A program made the position numbers and the translations under genes. A stretch of DNA of 36,943 nucleotides from Thermohalobaculum sp039187815 (GTDB lineage: Bacteria; Pseudomonadota; Alphaproteobacteria; Rhodobacterales; Rhodobacteraceae). The notes under the pieces were generated by a model. That model searched no databases. It saw only the letters and a program-made list of their open reading frames with translations, and was not told where the DNA came from. The stretch's first letter is position 1, and each line of letters starts with the position of its first letter. Where the stretch lies: NCBI GenBank assembly GCA_039187815.1, contig JBCCZI010000029.1, positions 1-36,943 of the forward strand. Reading direction: 5' to 3'. Shown here piece after piece: positions 7,336 to 15,704 of the stretch.

Positions 7336-8106
7336 TCAGGACCGGCGGGTCCGATGCTCGGACAGGGTTCGCACCACGCCGAACAGTGTGCGTACGTCCT
7401 GGTCCGTCAACTGCGAGCGCCGAAACAGGTTCTCGAGATTGCCCTGCATCGAGGGTCGCTTGTGCTCGGGAAAGAAGAACCCCGCCTCATCGAGCCGCTC
7501 GACCAGAAAGGCCATCAGCCGTGCGATATCTGCACCCTCGGCGGGCATCGAGCGGGCCATGGCCAGCGCCTCGGCGGGCGTGTCGTCATGGATGCGGCGC
7601 CATTCATAGGCCATCAGCAGCACGCATTGCGCGAGGTTCAGCGAACCGAACGCGGGGTTCACCGGCACGCTGACCACGGCCGAGGCCCGGACTATGTCAG
7701 GGTTTTCAAGACCGGTGCGCTCGGGGCCGTACAAAATGCCGACCTTCTCGCCTGCGGCAATGCGCTCGGCCGTCTCGCGCATCGCAGCCTCGGGCGTCAG
7801 CACACGCTTTGTCAGCTCCCGCGGTCGCGCGGTGGTGGCATAGACGGTCGTCAAGTCAGCGATCGCGGCATCGGTGTCGTCGAAGACCCGGGCCTCGTCC
7901 AGCAGCCGTCCGGCACCCGAGGCCATGGCCGCCGCCTTGGGGTTCGGCCAGCCATCGCGCGGCGCGACGATCCGCATGCGAAAAAGGCCAAAGTTCCACA
8001 TCGCGCGCGCAGCGGCGCCGATGTTCTCGCCCATCTGCGGGGCAACCAAGACAGTGATCGGGCCCGGCGCCGCGGCCTCCGACTGGTGGTGGTCCGTGCC
8101 GGCCAT
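7336..8106 (-). CDS. trmJ: tRNA (cytidine/uridine-2'-O)-methyltransferase TrmJ-like (SpoU family)
   Basis: This 256-residue SPOUT-class methyltransferase is predicted to 2'-O-methylate a nucleotide of tRNA (position 32 in the E. coli TrmJ homolog) with S-adenosylmethionine. The three SpoU motifs are present: GENIGAAARAMWNFGL (26-41), GILYGPERTGLEN (123-135) and SLNLAQCVLLMAYE (155-168). The last two form the knotted cofactor site. The helical C-terminal extension (about 180-256) agrees with TrmJ rather than TrmL. The ATG at 8106 lies 8 bases after the ubiK stop. A TTG four codons further upstream overlaps that stop and is the alternative start. Specificity is inferred from length and family only. 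Confidence 0.9.
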   Translation of the reverse strand: MAGTDHHQSEAAAPGPITVLVAPQMGENIGAAARAMWNFGLFRMRIVAPRDGWPNPKAAAMASGAGRLLDEARVFDDTDAAIADLTTVYATTARPRELTKRVLTPEAAMRETAERIAAGEKVGILYGPERTGLENPDIVRASAVVSVPVNPAFGSLNLAQCVLLMAYEWRRIHDDTPAEALAMARSMPAEGADIARLMAFLVERLDEAGFFFPEHKRPSMQGNLENLFRRSQLTDQDVRTLFGVVRTLSEHRTRRS

Positions 8107-8114
8107 GGCGAGGC

Positions 8115-8372
8115 TCAACCCGAGGCGCCGCCGAGCTTCTCTTCAAGCGCCGCAATCCGTGCCTCCAGCCGCTCGTTTTCCTCTCGCGCACGCACGGCCA
8201 TGTCGCGCACGGCTTCGAACTCCTCGCGGGTGACCAGATTGGCATCGGCCATCCACCGCTCGATCACGCTGCGAAAGGCCGTCTCGGCCTCGCCGCGCAT
8301 GCCTTGGGCGACGCCGGCGGCATTGGTCATCAACTTTGCGAGATCGTCGAACAGTCGGCCCGTGGTCTGCAT
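8115..8372 (-). CDS. ubiK: Ubiquinone biosynthesis accessory factor UbiK (BMFP domain)
   Basis: This 85-residue coiled-coil protein of the BMFP/YqiC family has its E. coli homolog UbiK binding UbiJ and supporting ubiquinone synthesis. The N-terminal amphipathic part (FDDLAKLMTNAAGVAQGM) could touch membrane. The middle carries the family's MADANLVTREEFEAVRDM stretch (41-58), and a C-terminal coiled coil runs through ENERLEARIAALEEKL (about 65-80). The ATG at 8372 has a clear GGAGGTG ribosome-binding site. It is followed by trmJ on the same strand and diverges from lgt. No ubiJ-like gene is visible in the window. Confidence 0.9.
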   Translation of the reverse strand: MQTTGRLFDDLAKLMTNAAGVAQGMRGEAETAFRSVIERWMADANLVTREEFEAVRDMAVRAREENERLEARIAALEEKLGGASG

Positions 8373-8429
8373 GTTCACCTCCAGCGTTTCCCGGGAGATA
8401 GCCCCCCGAAGGCGCCGCCGCAACTGCGC

Positions 8430-8457
8430 TTGACAGCGCGCCCGCCCCGCCTCAAAC
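8430..8457 (+). promoter_or_regulatory. Candidate promoter of the lgt operon
   Basis: TTGACAG at 8430-8436 and CCTCAAAC at 8450-8457 are 13 bases apart. They fit the Caulobacter-type vegetative consensus TTGACGS-N(10-14)-GCTANAWC, with 6 of 8 matches in the -10 box. They lie about 50 bases before the lgt start in the 132-base ubiK-lgt intergenic region. This is a pattern match only. Confidence 0.4.
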
Positions 8458-8504
8458 CGAGGCCACCCCCGCGATCCCGCTCGCCGCCGCGACCTGGAGG
8501 ACCG

Positions 8505-9386
8505 ATGTCCAGCGTCCTGCCCTTTCCGGATATCGATCCGGCCTTGTTCACGATCGCTCTCGGCAGCTTCGAGTTCTCGCTGCGCTGGTATGCGCTGGCC
8601 TATATCGCCGGGCTGCTGATCGGCTGGCGGCTGATGGTCCTGCTGATGCGGCGGGACCATCTTTGGCCCGGCGGGCGGGTACCGATGGACACCAGCGCGC
8701 CCGAGGATCTGCTGACCTGGATGGTGCTGGGCGTCGTTTTGGGCGGACGGTTCGGTTTTGTCGTCTTCTACAATCCCGGCCACTACCTCGATCACCCGCT
8801 GGATGCGCTCAAGCTCTGGGAGGGCGGCATGTCCTTCCACGGGGGCTTTCTCGGCGTGATCCTGGCGGTTGTGCTGTTCACCCGCATCCGGCGTATGCCG
8901 CTGCTGCAGGTTGCGGATGCGGTGGCCTTGGCGGCGCCGGCCGGGATCCTCCTCGGCCGCCTTGCCAACTTCATCAATGGTGAGCTCTGGGGACGCCCGA
9001 CAGATGTGCCCTGGGCGATGATCTTTCCCAGCGCCGACGGCCAGCCGCGCCATCCGAGCCAGCTCTATGAGGCCGCGCTCGAGGGGTTGGTGTTGTTCGT
9101 CGTGATATGGGCGATCGCGCTCAGGGGAGGTCTGCTGCGGCCTGGCACCGTGACCGGCGTGTTCTTCATCGGCTATGGCCTCGCCCGAACCTTTGTTGAG
9201 AACTTCCGCCAAGGCGATATCCAGTTCGTGACGCCCGACAATCCAAACGGCCAGTTCTGGCGGTTCGGCTCGGGGCCTGACGCGTTTGGGCTGACCATGG
9301 GGCAGATCCTGTCACTGCCCATGATTGCCATCGGGATCGGGTTCTTGCTCATTGCCGCGCGGGCGGCGCGTCGGCAGGCGGCATGA
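8505..9386 (+). CDS. lgt: Prolipoprotein diacylglyceryl transferase
   Basis: Lgt transfers diacylglycerol from phosphatidylglycerol to the lipobox cysteine of prolipoproteins at the inner membrane, the first step of lipoprotein maturation. This 293-residue protein has about seven membrane helices. The signature GRLANFINGELWG is at residues 151-163, the HGG motif (MSFHGGFLG) has His112, and RHPSQLYE (182-189) precedes the next helix. The ATG at 8505 follows a GGAGGA ribosome-binding site (8497-8502). The stop overlaps the next gene's start (ATGA), so lgt, the methyltransferase and pgeF form a tightly coupled operon. Confidence 0.97.
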   Translation: MSSVLPFPDIDPALFTIALGSFEFSLRWYALAYIAGLLIGWRLMVLLMRRDHLWPGGRVPMDTSAPEDLLTWMVLGVVLGGRFGFVVFYNPGHYLDHPLDALKLWEGGMSFHGGFLGVILAVVLFTRIRRMPLLQVADAVALAAPAGILLGRLANFINGELWGRPTDVPWAMIFPSADGQPRHPSQLYEAALEGLVLFVVIWAIALRGGLLRPGTVTGVFFIGYGLARTFVENFRQGDIQFVTPDNPNGQFWRFGSGPDAFGLTMGQILSLPMIAIGIGFLLIAARAARRQAA

Positions 9387-10426
9387 GCGAGGTGACGCCG
9401 CTCGAGCGGTTGCTTGAGGCGCAGATCGCCGCCTCCGGTCCGATCACGGTGGCCGAGTTCATGACCCAAGCGCTCTCGCATCCCCAACACGGCTATTACG
9501 CCACCCGCGATCCGCTCGGCGCAGCGGGGGATTTCATCACAGCCCCCGAGATCAGCCAGATGTTCGGAGAGATGATCGGGGTTTGGCTGGCCACCGTTTG
9601 GCGCCAGATGGGCCAAGGGCCGGTGGTTCTGGTCGAGCTTGGCCCGGGCCGGGGCACGCTGATGGCGGATGCGTTGCGCGCCGCGGCTCCCAGCGGTCTG
9701 CCCGAAGCCGCCGATCTTTGGTTGGTCGAGACGTCGCGCCCGCTCCGGGCCGAGCAAGCCCGCCGACTTGCGCAAGCACGCTGGGCCGAGCATCTGAGCG
9801 ACGTCCCGCCTGGGCGCACGCTGCTGGTCGCGAACGAGTTTTTTGATGCGCTGCCGATGCATCAATTCCTGGCCTCAGAGCAGGGCTGGCATGAGCGGCT
9901 CTTGGGCCTCGGATCGTCCGGGCTTGCCTGGGGGCGCAGCCCGCCTCTGCCAGGAGCCGCACCCGTGGATGGCTGGAGCGAGCGCTCGCCCGCCCTCGAG
10001 ACGGTGGCGGATGGGCTGGCCGCCCGCCTGCGTTCTGATGGCGGCGCGGCGTTGCTGATCGACTACGGCTACACCCGGCCGCGACCACCCGGGCCAACGC
10101 TGCAGGCCGTGCGAGGGCATCGCCGCGTCGACCCGCTCGACCGGCCGGGCGAGAGCGATCTGACCTGGCTGATCGACTTTTCCGCCCTTGCCGGGCGCTT
10201 TGCCGGCCTTGCTTGCCGCCATGCCGAGCAGGCCCTCTTTCTTGCCTCTCTTGGGATCGGCCACCGCGCCGCCGAGCTCGCCTCCACGCACCCAGATCGC
10301 GCCGATGAGATTGCCAGCCAGCTTGAACGCTTGACCGATCCGGCGGCGATGGGGAGGCTGTTCCGTGTGTTGGCGGTCGGATCCGCCGATGCGCCCTGCC
10401 CACCCGGGTTTCCGGAGACCGCATGA
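9383..10426 (+). CDS. Class I SAM-dependent methyltransferase, MidA/NDUFAF7 family
   Basis: This 347-residue protein belongs to the MidA/NDUFAF7 family (DUF185). The mitochondrial member dimethylates an arginine of the complex I subunit NDUFS2 during assembly; the bacterial role is presumably similar but is inferred. The family motif GDFITAPEISQMFGE is at residues 49-63, the SAM-binding glycine motif VELGPGRGTL at 84-93, and LLVANEFFDALP follows at about 150-161. The N-terminal PQHGYYA (34-40) is also typical. The start overlaps the lgt stop and the end overlaps the pgeF start, each by four bases. Confidence 0.91.
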   Translation: MSEVTPLERLLEAQIAASGPITVAEFMTQALSHPQHGYYATRDPLGAAGDFITAPEISQMFGEMIGVWLATVWRQMGQGPVVLVELGPGRGTLMADALRAAAPSGLPEAADLWLVETSRPLRAEQARRLAQARWAEHLSDVPPGRTLLVANEFFDALPMHQFLASEQGWHERLLGLGSSGLAWGRSPPLPGAAPVDGWSERSPALETVADGLAARLRSDGGAALLIDYGYTRPRPPGPTLQAVRGHRRVDPLDRPGESDLTWLIDFSALAGRFAGLACRHAEQALFLASLGIGHRAAELASTHPDRADEIASQLERLTDPAAMGRLFRVLAVGSADAPCPPGFPETA

Positions 10427-11178
10427 CCCTGGCACCGCTGACGGCCGATGTGCTCGGCTCCATCTCGCATGGCTTCTTCACCCGCGATGGCGGTGTGTCG
10501 ACAGGTCTCTATGCCACTCTCAACGGTGGCCCCGGCTCGCGGGACACTGCCTCTGCAGTGGAAGAGAACCGAGACCGGATGGCGGCACATCTGCGGGCAG
10601 GCGCGCTGATCTCGGTCGCCCAGGTGCACAGCGCCCGCGCGGTGCAAGTCGAGGAGCCTTGGTCCAATGCGCGCCCCGAAGCGGATGCGATGGTCACGGA
10701 TCGGCCTGGTCTCGCCCTTGGCGTGCTGACGGCTGACTGCGCCCCTGTCCTGCTCGTCGATCCCGAGCGAGGAGTGATCGCCGCCGCCCATGCAGGATGG
10801 AGGGGCGCCAAGTCCGGCGTGCTCGAGGCGGCCGTTGCCGAGATGGGCCGCCTCGGCGCCCGTCCCGAGAGAATTCGGGCGGCCATCGGCCCCACCATCT
10901 CGCAGCGCGCCTACGAGGTCGGGCCGGAGTTCCTTGAGGGCTTCCTCGACGATGATCCCGAGACGCAGCGCTTTTTCGCCGGTGGTGCCGGCGACCGCGC
11001 CCAGTTCGATCTGCCGGGATATGTGCGCTGGCGCCTGGCCGCCCTGGGGATCGCAGCCGAATGGTCCGGCCACTGCACCTATTCCGATCCGGCGCGCTTC
11101 TACTCCTATCGCCGCGCCACCCATGCAGGCGAGCCGGACTATGGCCGTCTTGTCTCCGCAATCGCGCTTTCGCCCTAA
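10423..11178 (+). CDS. pgeF: Peptidoglycan editing factor / laccase-domain protein (YfiH family)
   Basis: This 251-residue protein is of the YfiH/PgeF family. E. coli PgeF removes non-canonical amino acids from peptidoglycan precursors, and related proteins have been described as laccase-like or as purine nucleoside enzymes, so the reaction in this organism is uncertain. The metal-site residues expected for the family are present: His69 in VAQVHSARAV, Cys106 in LTADCAPVLL, and His123 in AAAHAGWRG. HCTYSDPARFYSYRR near the C-terminus is another conserved block. The start ATG overlaps the previous stop (ATGA), and the M24-fold gene follows after 17 bases. Confidence 0.92.
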   Translation: MTLAPLTADVLGSISHGFFTRDGGVSTGLYATLNGGPGSRDTASAVEENRDRMAAHLRAGALISVAQVHSARAVQVEEPWSNARPEADAMVTDRPGLALGVLTADCAPVLLVDPERGVIAAAHAGWRGAKSGVLEAAVAEMGRLGARPERIRAAIGPTISQRAYEVGPEFLEGFLDDDPETQRFFAGGAGDRAQFDLPGYVRWRLAALGIAAEWSGHCTYSDPARFYSYRRATHAGEPDYGRLVSAIALSP

Positions 11179-11195
11179 GTTCGAGGAGAGGTCCC

Positions 11196-12332
11196 ATGCT
11201 GCATTTCGGCCGCCAAGAGTTCGACGATCGGCTGGCCCGCACCAGGGCCGAGATGGCGCGTCGGGGGCTCGATGCCCTGCTGGTCTTCGCGCCCGAGAGC
11301 CAGTTCTGGCTGACCGGCTATGACACGTTCGGGTACTGCTTCTTCCAATGCCTCTTGATCTCAGAGCAGGCGCCGGTTCTGTTGACGCGATCAGCCGATC
11401 TTCGCCAAGCCGAGCTCACCTCGACGATCAGCGATATCCGCATCTGGCGAGACCGTGAAGGCGCCGATCCGAGCTTGGATCTGGCCGGGGTGATCAAGGA
11501 TCTGGGCCTCGGCGGCAAGCGAATCGGATGGGAGACAGCGACCCACGGTCTAACCCATGCCAATGGCCAGCGGGTGGGCGCGCGCATCGAGGGCCTGATC
11601 GAGGCTTCGGACCTCGTGCCGGCCTTGCGCCTGATCAAGAGCCCGGCCGAACAGGCTTATGTGCGCGAGGCGGCACGGCTCGGCGATCTTGCCTGGGACG
11701 CTGGCCTTGCCGAGACGCAAGCCGGAGCCGAGGAAGGCAACATCCTGGCGGCCATGCAAGGCGCGGTCTTTGCCGGTGGCGGGGATTATGCCGGCAACGA
11801 GTTCATCATCGGCTCGGGGCCTTATGCGCTGTTGTGCCGGTATCAGTCCGGTCGCCGAACACTGGCGCAGACCGACCAGATCACCTTCGAATGGGCGGGT
11901 GTGGCCAAGCGTTACCATGCCGCCCTGATGAAGACCGTGGTGATCGGTGAGCCGCAGCAACGCCACATCGAGATGCAAGCCGCGGCCGAGGCAGCCTTGC
12001 TCGCCTGCGAAGGGGCCCTGCAGCCCGGGCAAACGCTGGGAGCGGTGTTCAGCGCCCATGCGGACACGCTCGACCAGCATGGCATGGCCCAGCATCGGCT
12101 GAATGCCTGTGGCTATTCGCTCGGCGCACGGTTCAGCCCCTCGTGGATGGATGAGAGCATGATCTTCGAGAACGCAGCCACGGTGATCCGGCCGGGGATG
12201 GTTCTGTTCCTTCACATGATCCTGATGGACAGCGAGAGCGGAACCGCCATGTGCCTCGGCCGCACCTCGCTGATCGCGGAGAGCGGGCCCGAAGTGCTCT
12301 CACGCATGCCATTGGAGCTGGTCTGCCGCTAG
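11196..12332 (+). CDS. M24-fold (Xaa-Pro peptidase/creatinase-like) protein lacking metal ligands
   Basis: This 378-residue protein has the two-domain layout of aminopeptidase P and creatinase: an N-terminal creatinase-like domain (about 1-145, with FWLTGYDTFGYCFF) and a C-terminal pita-bread domain (about 150-370). All five metal-binding positions of M24 peptidases seem changed: the DxG aspartate is Trp233 in FEWAG, the second aspartate is Ala243 in YHAALMKT, the histidine is Tyr307 in ACGYSLG, and the two glutamates are His340 and Gly355. It is therefore unlikely to be a metallopeptidase. Metal-free hydrolysis as in creatinase or ectoine hydrolase (DoeA) is the closest precedent. Neighbours do not reveal a substrate. 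The ATG at 11196 has a GAGGAGAGG ribosome-binding site; the longer frame upstream overlaps pgeF and is rejected. Confidence 0.85.
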   Translation: MLHFGRQEFDDRLARTRAEMARRGLDALLVFAPESQFWLTGYDTFGYCFFQCLLISEQAPVLLTRSADLRQAELTSTISDIRIWRDREGADPSLDLAGVIKDLGLGGKRIGWETATHGLTHANGQRVGARIEGLIEASDLVPALRLIKSPAEQAYVREAARLGDLAWDAGLAETQAGAEEGNILAAMQGAVFAGGGDYAGNEFIIGSGPYALLCRYQSGRRTLAQTDQITFEWAGVAKRYHAALMKTVVIGEPQQRHIEMQAAAEAALLACEGALQPGQTLGAVFSAHADTLDQHGMAQHRLNACGYSLGARFSPSWMDESMIFENAATVIRPGMVLFLHMILMDSESGTAMCLGRTSLIAESGPEVLSRMPLELVCR

Positions 12333-12351
12333 CGGTGGGAACGGCGGCGGG

Positions 12352-12379
12352 CTGACAGGCGCGCAGGCCGCGCTAGGCT
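12352..12379 (+). promoter_or_regulatory. Candidate promoter of the Lhr-type helicase gene, possibly leaderless
   Basis: CTGACA (12352-12357) and GCTAGGCT (12372-12379) are separated by 14 bases, fitting the TTGACGS-N(10-14)-GCTANAWC pattern. The -10 box ends only 7 bases before the ATG at 12387, so transcription would begin at or next to the start codon. No Shine-Dalgarno is visible in that gap. Pattern match only. Confidence 0.35.
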
Positions 12380-12386
12380 TACCGCC

Positions 12387-14834
12387 ATGCCCGACCCCGC
12401 CACAGCGCCACACAGCCCGCTTCCCGAACCCTTTGCTGGGTGGTTCGCGTCGCGTGGCTGGCAGATCCATCCCCACCAAAGGGCGTTGCTCGAGGCCAAG
12501 GCGGTCTCGGCTCTTCTGATCGCCCCGACCGGAGCGGGCAAGACCTTGGCCGGCTTCCTGCCGAGCCTGGTCGAGTTGGCCGCCGGCTCGAATCTGGGTC
12601 TGCACACGCTCTATGTTTCGCCGCTCAAGGCTTTGGCCGTCGACATTGCCCGCAATCTGCGGCGGCCGGTCGAGGACATGGGTCTCGCGCTGCGGATCGA
12701 GGAGCGCACCGGCGACACCACCGCGACCAAGCGCAAGCGCCAGCGGGTGGATCCGCCCGATATCTTGCTGACGACGCCCGAGAGCTTGGCTCTGTTGCTG
12801 TCGCAGCCCGACGGTGCGGCGCTGTTTGCCGGGCTGCAGCGCGTGGTCATCGACGAGGTGCATGCCTTGGCGGGATCGAAGCGCGGCGACCAGCTGTCGC
12901 TGGCAATCGCCCGGCTCCAGACCTTGGCCCCGCAGCATCGCCGGATCGCCCTATCGGCGACGGTCGACGATCCGGGCGAGATTGCCGCCTGGTTGGGGGA
13001 AGACACTGAGATCCATCAGGCCGATCCCGGCTCGCCGGCTGACATCGCGATCCTGTCCGATGCTGGCGATCCGCCCTGGGCCGGGATGGGCGGGCGCTAT
13101 GCGGCGGCCTCGGTGATGGCGCTGATCCGCGAGCACCGCACCACCATTGTCTTCATCAACACGCGCGCCCAGGCCGAGCTGTTCTTCCAGGCATTGTGGA
13201 CCGAGAACGCCGAGGACCTGCCCATCGGCCTCCACCATGGCTCGTTGGGGCGCGAGGCGCGAAGCCGGGTCGAGGCGGCCATGGCCGAGGGATCCCTGCG
13301 CGCCGTCGTCGCGACGGGCTCGCTGGATCTGGGTCTCGATTGGGGCGATGTGGATCTGGTCATCCAGGTCGGGGCGCCCAAGGCCGTGAAGCGCTTGGTG
13401 CAGCGCATCGGCCGGGCAAACCACCGATACGATGCGCGCTCCAAAGCGGTTCTGGTGCCGGCCAACCGCATGGAGGTGATCGAATGCCGGGCTGCGCTGG
13501 ATGCGATCGCCGATGGGACACTCGACCGCGAGGCCTTGGCGCCCGGTGGGCTGGATGTGCTCTGCCAACACATTCTCTTGCAGGCCTGCGCTGGCCCGTT
13601 CGACGCAGCGGCGCTCTTTGCCGAGGTGCGCCGCGCGGGAGCCTATCGCACCCTGTCGCGGGCGGCGTTTGACCGGTGCCTGGCCTTCTGTGCGACCGGC
13701 GGCTATGCGCTTCGCGCCTATGACCAATGGCAGCGCCTGATCGAGGGACCCGAAGGGCACTGGCGGCTGCGCGATCCGCGCATGGCCCCGCGGCTCCGCA
13801 TGAATGCCGGAACCATCGTCGGGACCGAGACCCTGACCGTCCAGATGGGCAGGCGCGGTGGCCCTCGGATCGGCGAGGTCGAGGAGGCCTTTGCCGCCAC
13901 GCTCTCGCCCGGCGATACCTTCCTGATCGGCGGGCGGGTCGTACGCTATGACGGCATGCGGGAGCTGACGCTCCAAGTCTCGCCCGCGCAGAGCCGAGAG
14001 CCCAAGATCGCCGTTTTTGCTGGGACCAAGCTTGCGACTTCTGTCCAGCTATCGCACCGGGTCATGGCGGTGCTGTCCGATCCTGCGCAATGGGCGCTCT
14101 TGCCCCAGGCCGTGCGCGACTGGTTGGCGCTCCAGCGCGAGGTCTCGGCCCTGCCGCATCCCGACCGGCTGCTGATCGAGACCTTCCCGCGGGCCGGCCA
14201 GCACCACACCGTTGTTCACGCCTTTGCTGGTCGGAATGCGAACCAAACCTTGGGCCTGATCCTGTCGCGCCGGATGGAGGGTGCGGGTCTCGCCCCTCTC
14301 GGCTTTGTTGCCACCGATTACGCGGTCATGCTCTGGGGGCTGGAGGCGGTCGAGGATCCCGCAGCGCTGATGGCGCCCGAGGGATTGCAGGCTGGCTTCG
14401 AGGATTGGCTTGCCTCCAACGCCGTCATGAAACGCACCTTTCGCACTGTCGCGATCGTGGCCGGGTTGATCGAGCGCAGCTTCGCGGGCCGTCGCAAATC
14501 GGGCAAGCAGGTGAGCCTGTCCTCGGACATCATCTACGACACCCTGCGCCGCTATGATCCGAAGCATCTGCTGCTCGAGATCACCCGGACCGAGGCCTTG
14601 CGCGGTCTGGTTGACTTCTCGCGCGTCGAGGAGCTGATCCACCGCGTCTCTGGCCGCATCGTTCATGTGGCGGCCGATCGCGTGACACCCCTGGCCGCGC
14701 CCTTGCTGCTCGAGATGGGGCGCGTGCCCATTGCCGGGGGCGCAGGCGATGATGCGATCCTGCTCGATGCAGAGCGGTTGATGGCCGAGCTTACGGAAGC
14801 GCCACCCGGCAAACGGGAAACCGCGCCAGGGTGA
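12387..14834 (+). CDS. Lhr-type DEXH-box helicase (ligase-associated DNA damage response type)
   Basis: This 815-residue superfamily 2 helicase of the Lhr core type has the length of the 'ligase-associated DNA damage response' subgroup. Motif I is APTGAGKT (46-53), motif II DEVH (156-159), motif III SAT (190-192), and motif VI QRIGRANH (339-346). After the two RecA-like domains come the Lhr winged-helix region and an associated beta-rich domain (to about residue 800). Family members translocate on single-stranded DNA and unwind duplexes. In many bacteria this gene lies with a dedicated ATP-dependent DNA ligase, an Lhr-associated exonuclease and the PdeM phosphoesterase. None of these is present here: upstream is the M24-fold gene and downstream a GntR regulator. 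The ATG at 12387 lacks a ribosome-binding site, which agrees with a leaderless mRNA. Confidence 0.93.
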   Translation: MPDPATAPHSPLPEPFAGWFASRGWQIHPHQRALLEAKAVSALLIAPTGAGKTLAGFLPSLVELAAGSNLGLHTLYVSPLKALAVDIARNLRRPVEDMGLALRIEERTGDTTATKRKRQRVDPPDILLTTPESLALLLSQPDGAALFAGLQRVVIDEVHALAGSKRGDQLSLAIARLQTLAPQHRRIALSATVDDPGEIAAWLGEDTEIHQADPGSPADIAILSDAGDPPWAGMGGRYAAASVMALIREHRTTIVFINTRAQAELFFQALWTENAEDLPIGLHHGSLGREARSRVEAAMAEGSLRAVVATGSLDLGLDWGDVDLVIQVGAPKAVKRLVQRIGRANHRYDARSKAVLVPANRMEVIECRAALDAIADGTLDREALAPGGLDVLCQHILLQACAGPFDAAALFAEVRRAGAYRTLSRAAFDRCLAFCATGGYALRAYDQWQRLIEGPEGHWRLRDPRMAPRLRMNAGTIVGTETLTVQMGRRGGPRIGEVEEAFAATLSPGDTFLIGGRVVRYDGMRELTLQVSPAQSREPKIAVFAGTKLATSVQLSHRVMAVLSDPAQWALLPQAVRDWLALQREVSALPHPDRLLIETFPRAGQHHTVVHAFAGRNANQTLGLILSRRMEGAGLAPLGFVATDYAVMLWGLEAVEDPAALMAPEGLQAGFEDWLASNAVMKRTFRTVAIVAGLIERSFAGRRKSGKQVSLSSDIIYDTLRRYDPKHLLLEITRTEALRGLVDFSRVEELIHRVSGRIVHVAADRVTPLAAPLLLEMGRVPIAGGAGDDAILLDAERLMAELTEAPPGKRETAPG

Positions 14835-14852
14835 TTGGCACCGCTGTCTTAA

Positions 14853-14891
14853 GGCGGTATGTTCTCCGGACCAATTCATGGAACCGCCATG
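14853..14891. promoter_or_regulatory. Nested inverted repeats at the GntR start, possible autoregulatory operator
   Basis: GGCGGT (14853-14858) pairs with ACCGCC (14883-14888), and inside that span CATGG (14877-14881) pairs with CCATG (14887-14891). The second arm includes the chosen start codon. FadR-type regulators often bind short palindromes near their own gene, so an autoregulatory or translational role is possible. The arms are short and could be chance. Confidence 0.2.
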
Positions 14892-15704
14892 CCATTTCAT
14901 AAGATCTCGTCGGAGAAGATATCCCAGGCGGTCATTCGCCAGATCGAAAGCCTGATCCTGCAGGGCGTCTTGCGGCCTGGGGACCGGTTGCCCTCGGAGC
15001 GCGATCTGGCCGAGCGGCTCGACGTCTCACGCCCCACCTTGCGCGAGGCCTTGGCCGAGCTCGAGGATCGCGGGTTGATCGAGGCGCGCCCGGGTGGCGG
15101 GACCTTCATTGCCTCGGTGCTCGGATCGGCCTTTGCCGCACCCTTGATCGAGCTCTTTGCCACCCATGACACCGCCCTGTTCGACTACATCGCCTTCCGG
15201 CGCGATCTGGAGGGGTTGGCGGCCGAACGAGCGGCACAGAACGCCACACAGGCGGATTTGGCGATCATCCAACGGGCCTATGAGCGGCTGGAGAAGGCGG
15301 CGTCCAAGCGCAACACCGAGGAGACGGCGGCGCTGGATGCGGATTTCCATCGGGCCGTGGTCGAGGCCGCGCACAATGTCGTGCTGATGCATATGATGCG
15401 CTCGCTGTCCGAGCTGCTGGTCCGCGGGGTCTTCTACAACCGCGACATCATCTATGGCATGCCCGATGGGCGCGAGCGTCTGATGCTGCAACACCGGGAC
15501 ATCCGCGATGCCGTGATGGCCCGCGATGGCGGTGCGGCCCGGCGTGCCGTCGAGGAGCATATGGACTTTGTCGCGAGCTGCTTGCACGAGGCCGAGCGGG
15601 TGCGGTCGCGCGAAGAGATCTCGCGCCTGCGTCAAAGCCATGAGCAGCAGCGGGCCGCGCGCCCGCGCCCTCGGCGGCGGTCTCCGTCGCAGGCCGCCGA
15701 GTAG
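14889..15704 (+). CDS. GntR-family transcriptional regulator, FadR subfamily (PdhR-like)
   Basis: This 271-residue regulator has an N-terminal winged helix (about residues 10-75). The helix-turn-helix reads PSERDLAERLDVSRPTLREA, followed by the wing RGLIEARPGGGTFI. A helical FadR-C (FCD) ligand-binding domain covers about 90-240; it includes RRDLEGLAAERAA, an Asp and His in ALDADFHRAVVEAAHN, and a later HRDIRDAVMARDG, all typical of metal- and carboxylate-binding FCD domains. The basic tail (RPRPRRRSPS) is unusual in length. Effectors of such regulators are organic acids such as pyruvate or lactate, or acyl-CoA; no target gene adjoins it. I chose ATG 14889 (MPFHKISSEK) as the usual N-terminus; ATG 14859, with AAGG four bases before it, is an alternative ten codons longer. 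Confidence 0.88.
   Translation: MPFHKISSEKISQAVIRQIESLILQGVLRPGDRLPSERDLAERLDVSRPTLREALAELEDRGLIEARPGGGTFIASVLGSAFAAPLIELFATHDTALFDYIAFRRDLEGLAAERAAQNATQADLAIIQRAYERLEKAASKRNTEETAALDADFHRAVVEAAHNVVLMHMMRSLSELLVRGVFYNRDIIYGMPDGRERLMLQHRDIRDAVMARDGGAARRAVEEHMDFVASCLHEAERVRSREEISRLRQSHEQQRAARPRPRRRSPSQAAE

Noticed and set aside
8115..9212. Long minus-strand frame that would extend ubiK through lgt
   Set aside because: The upstream part is antisense to lgt; ubiK has a good ATG and ribosome-binding site at 8372.
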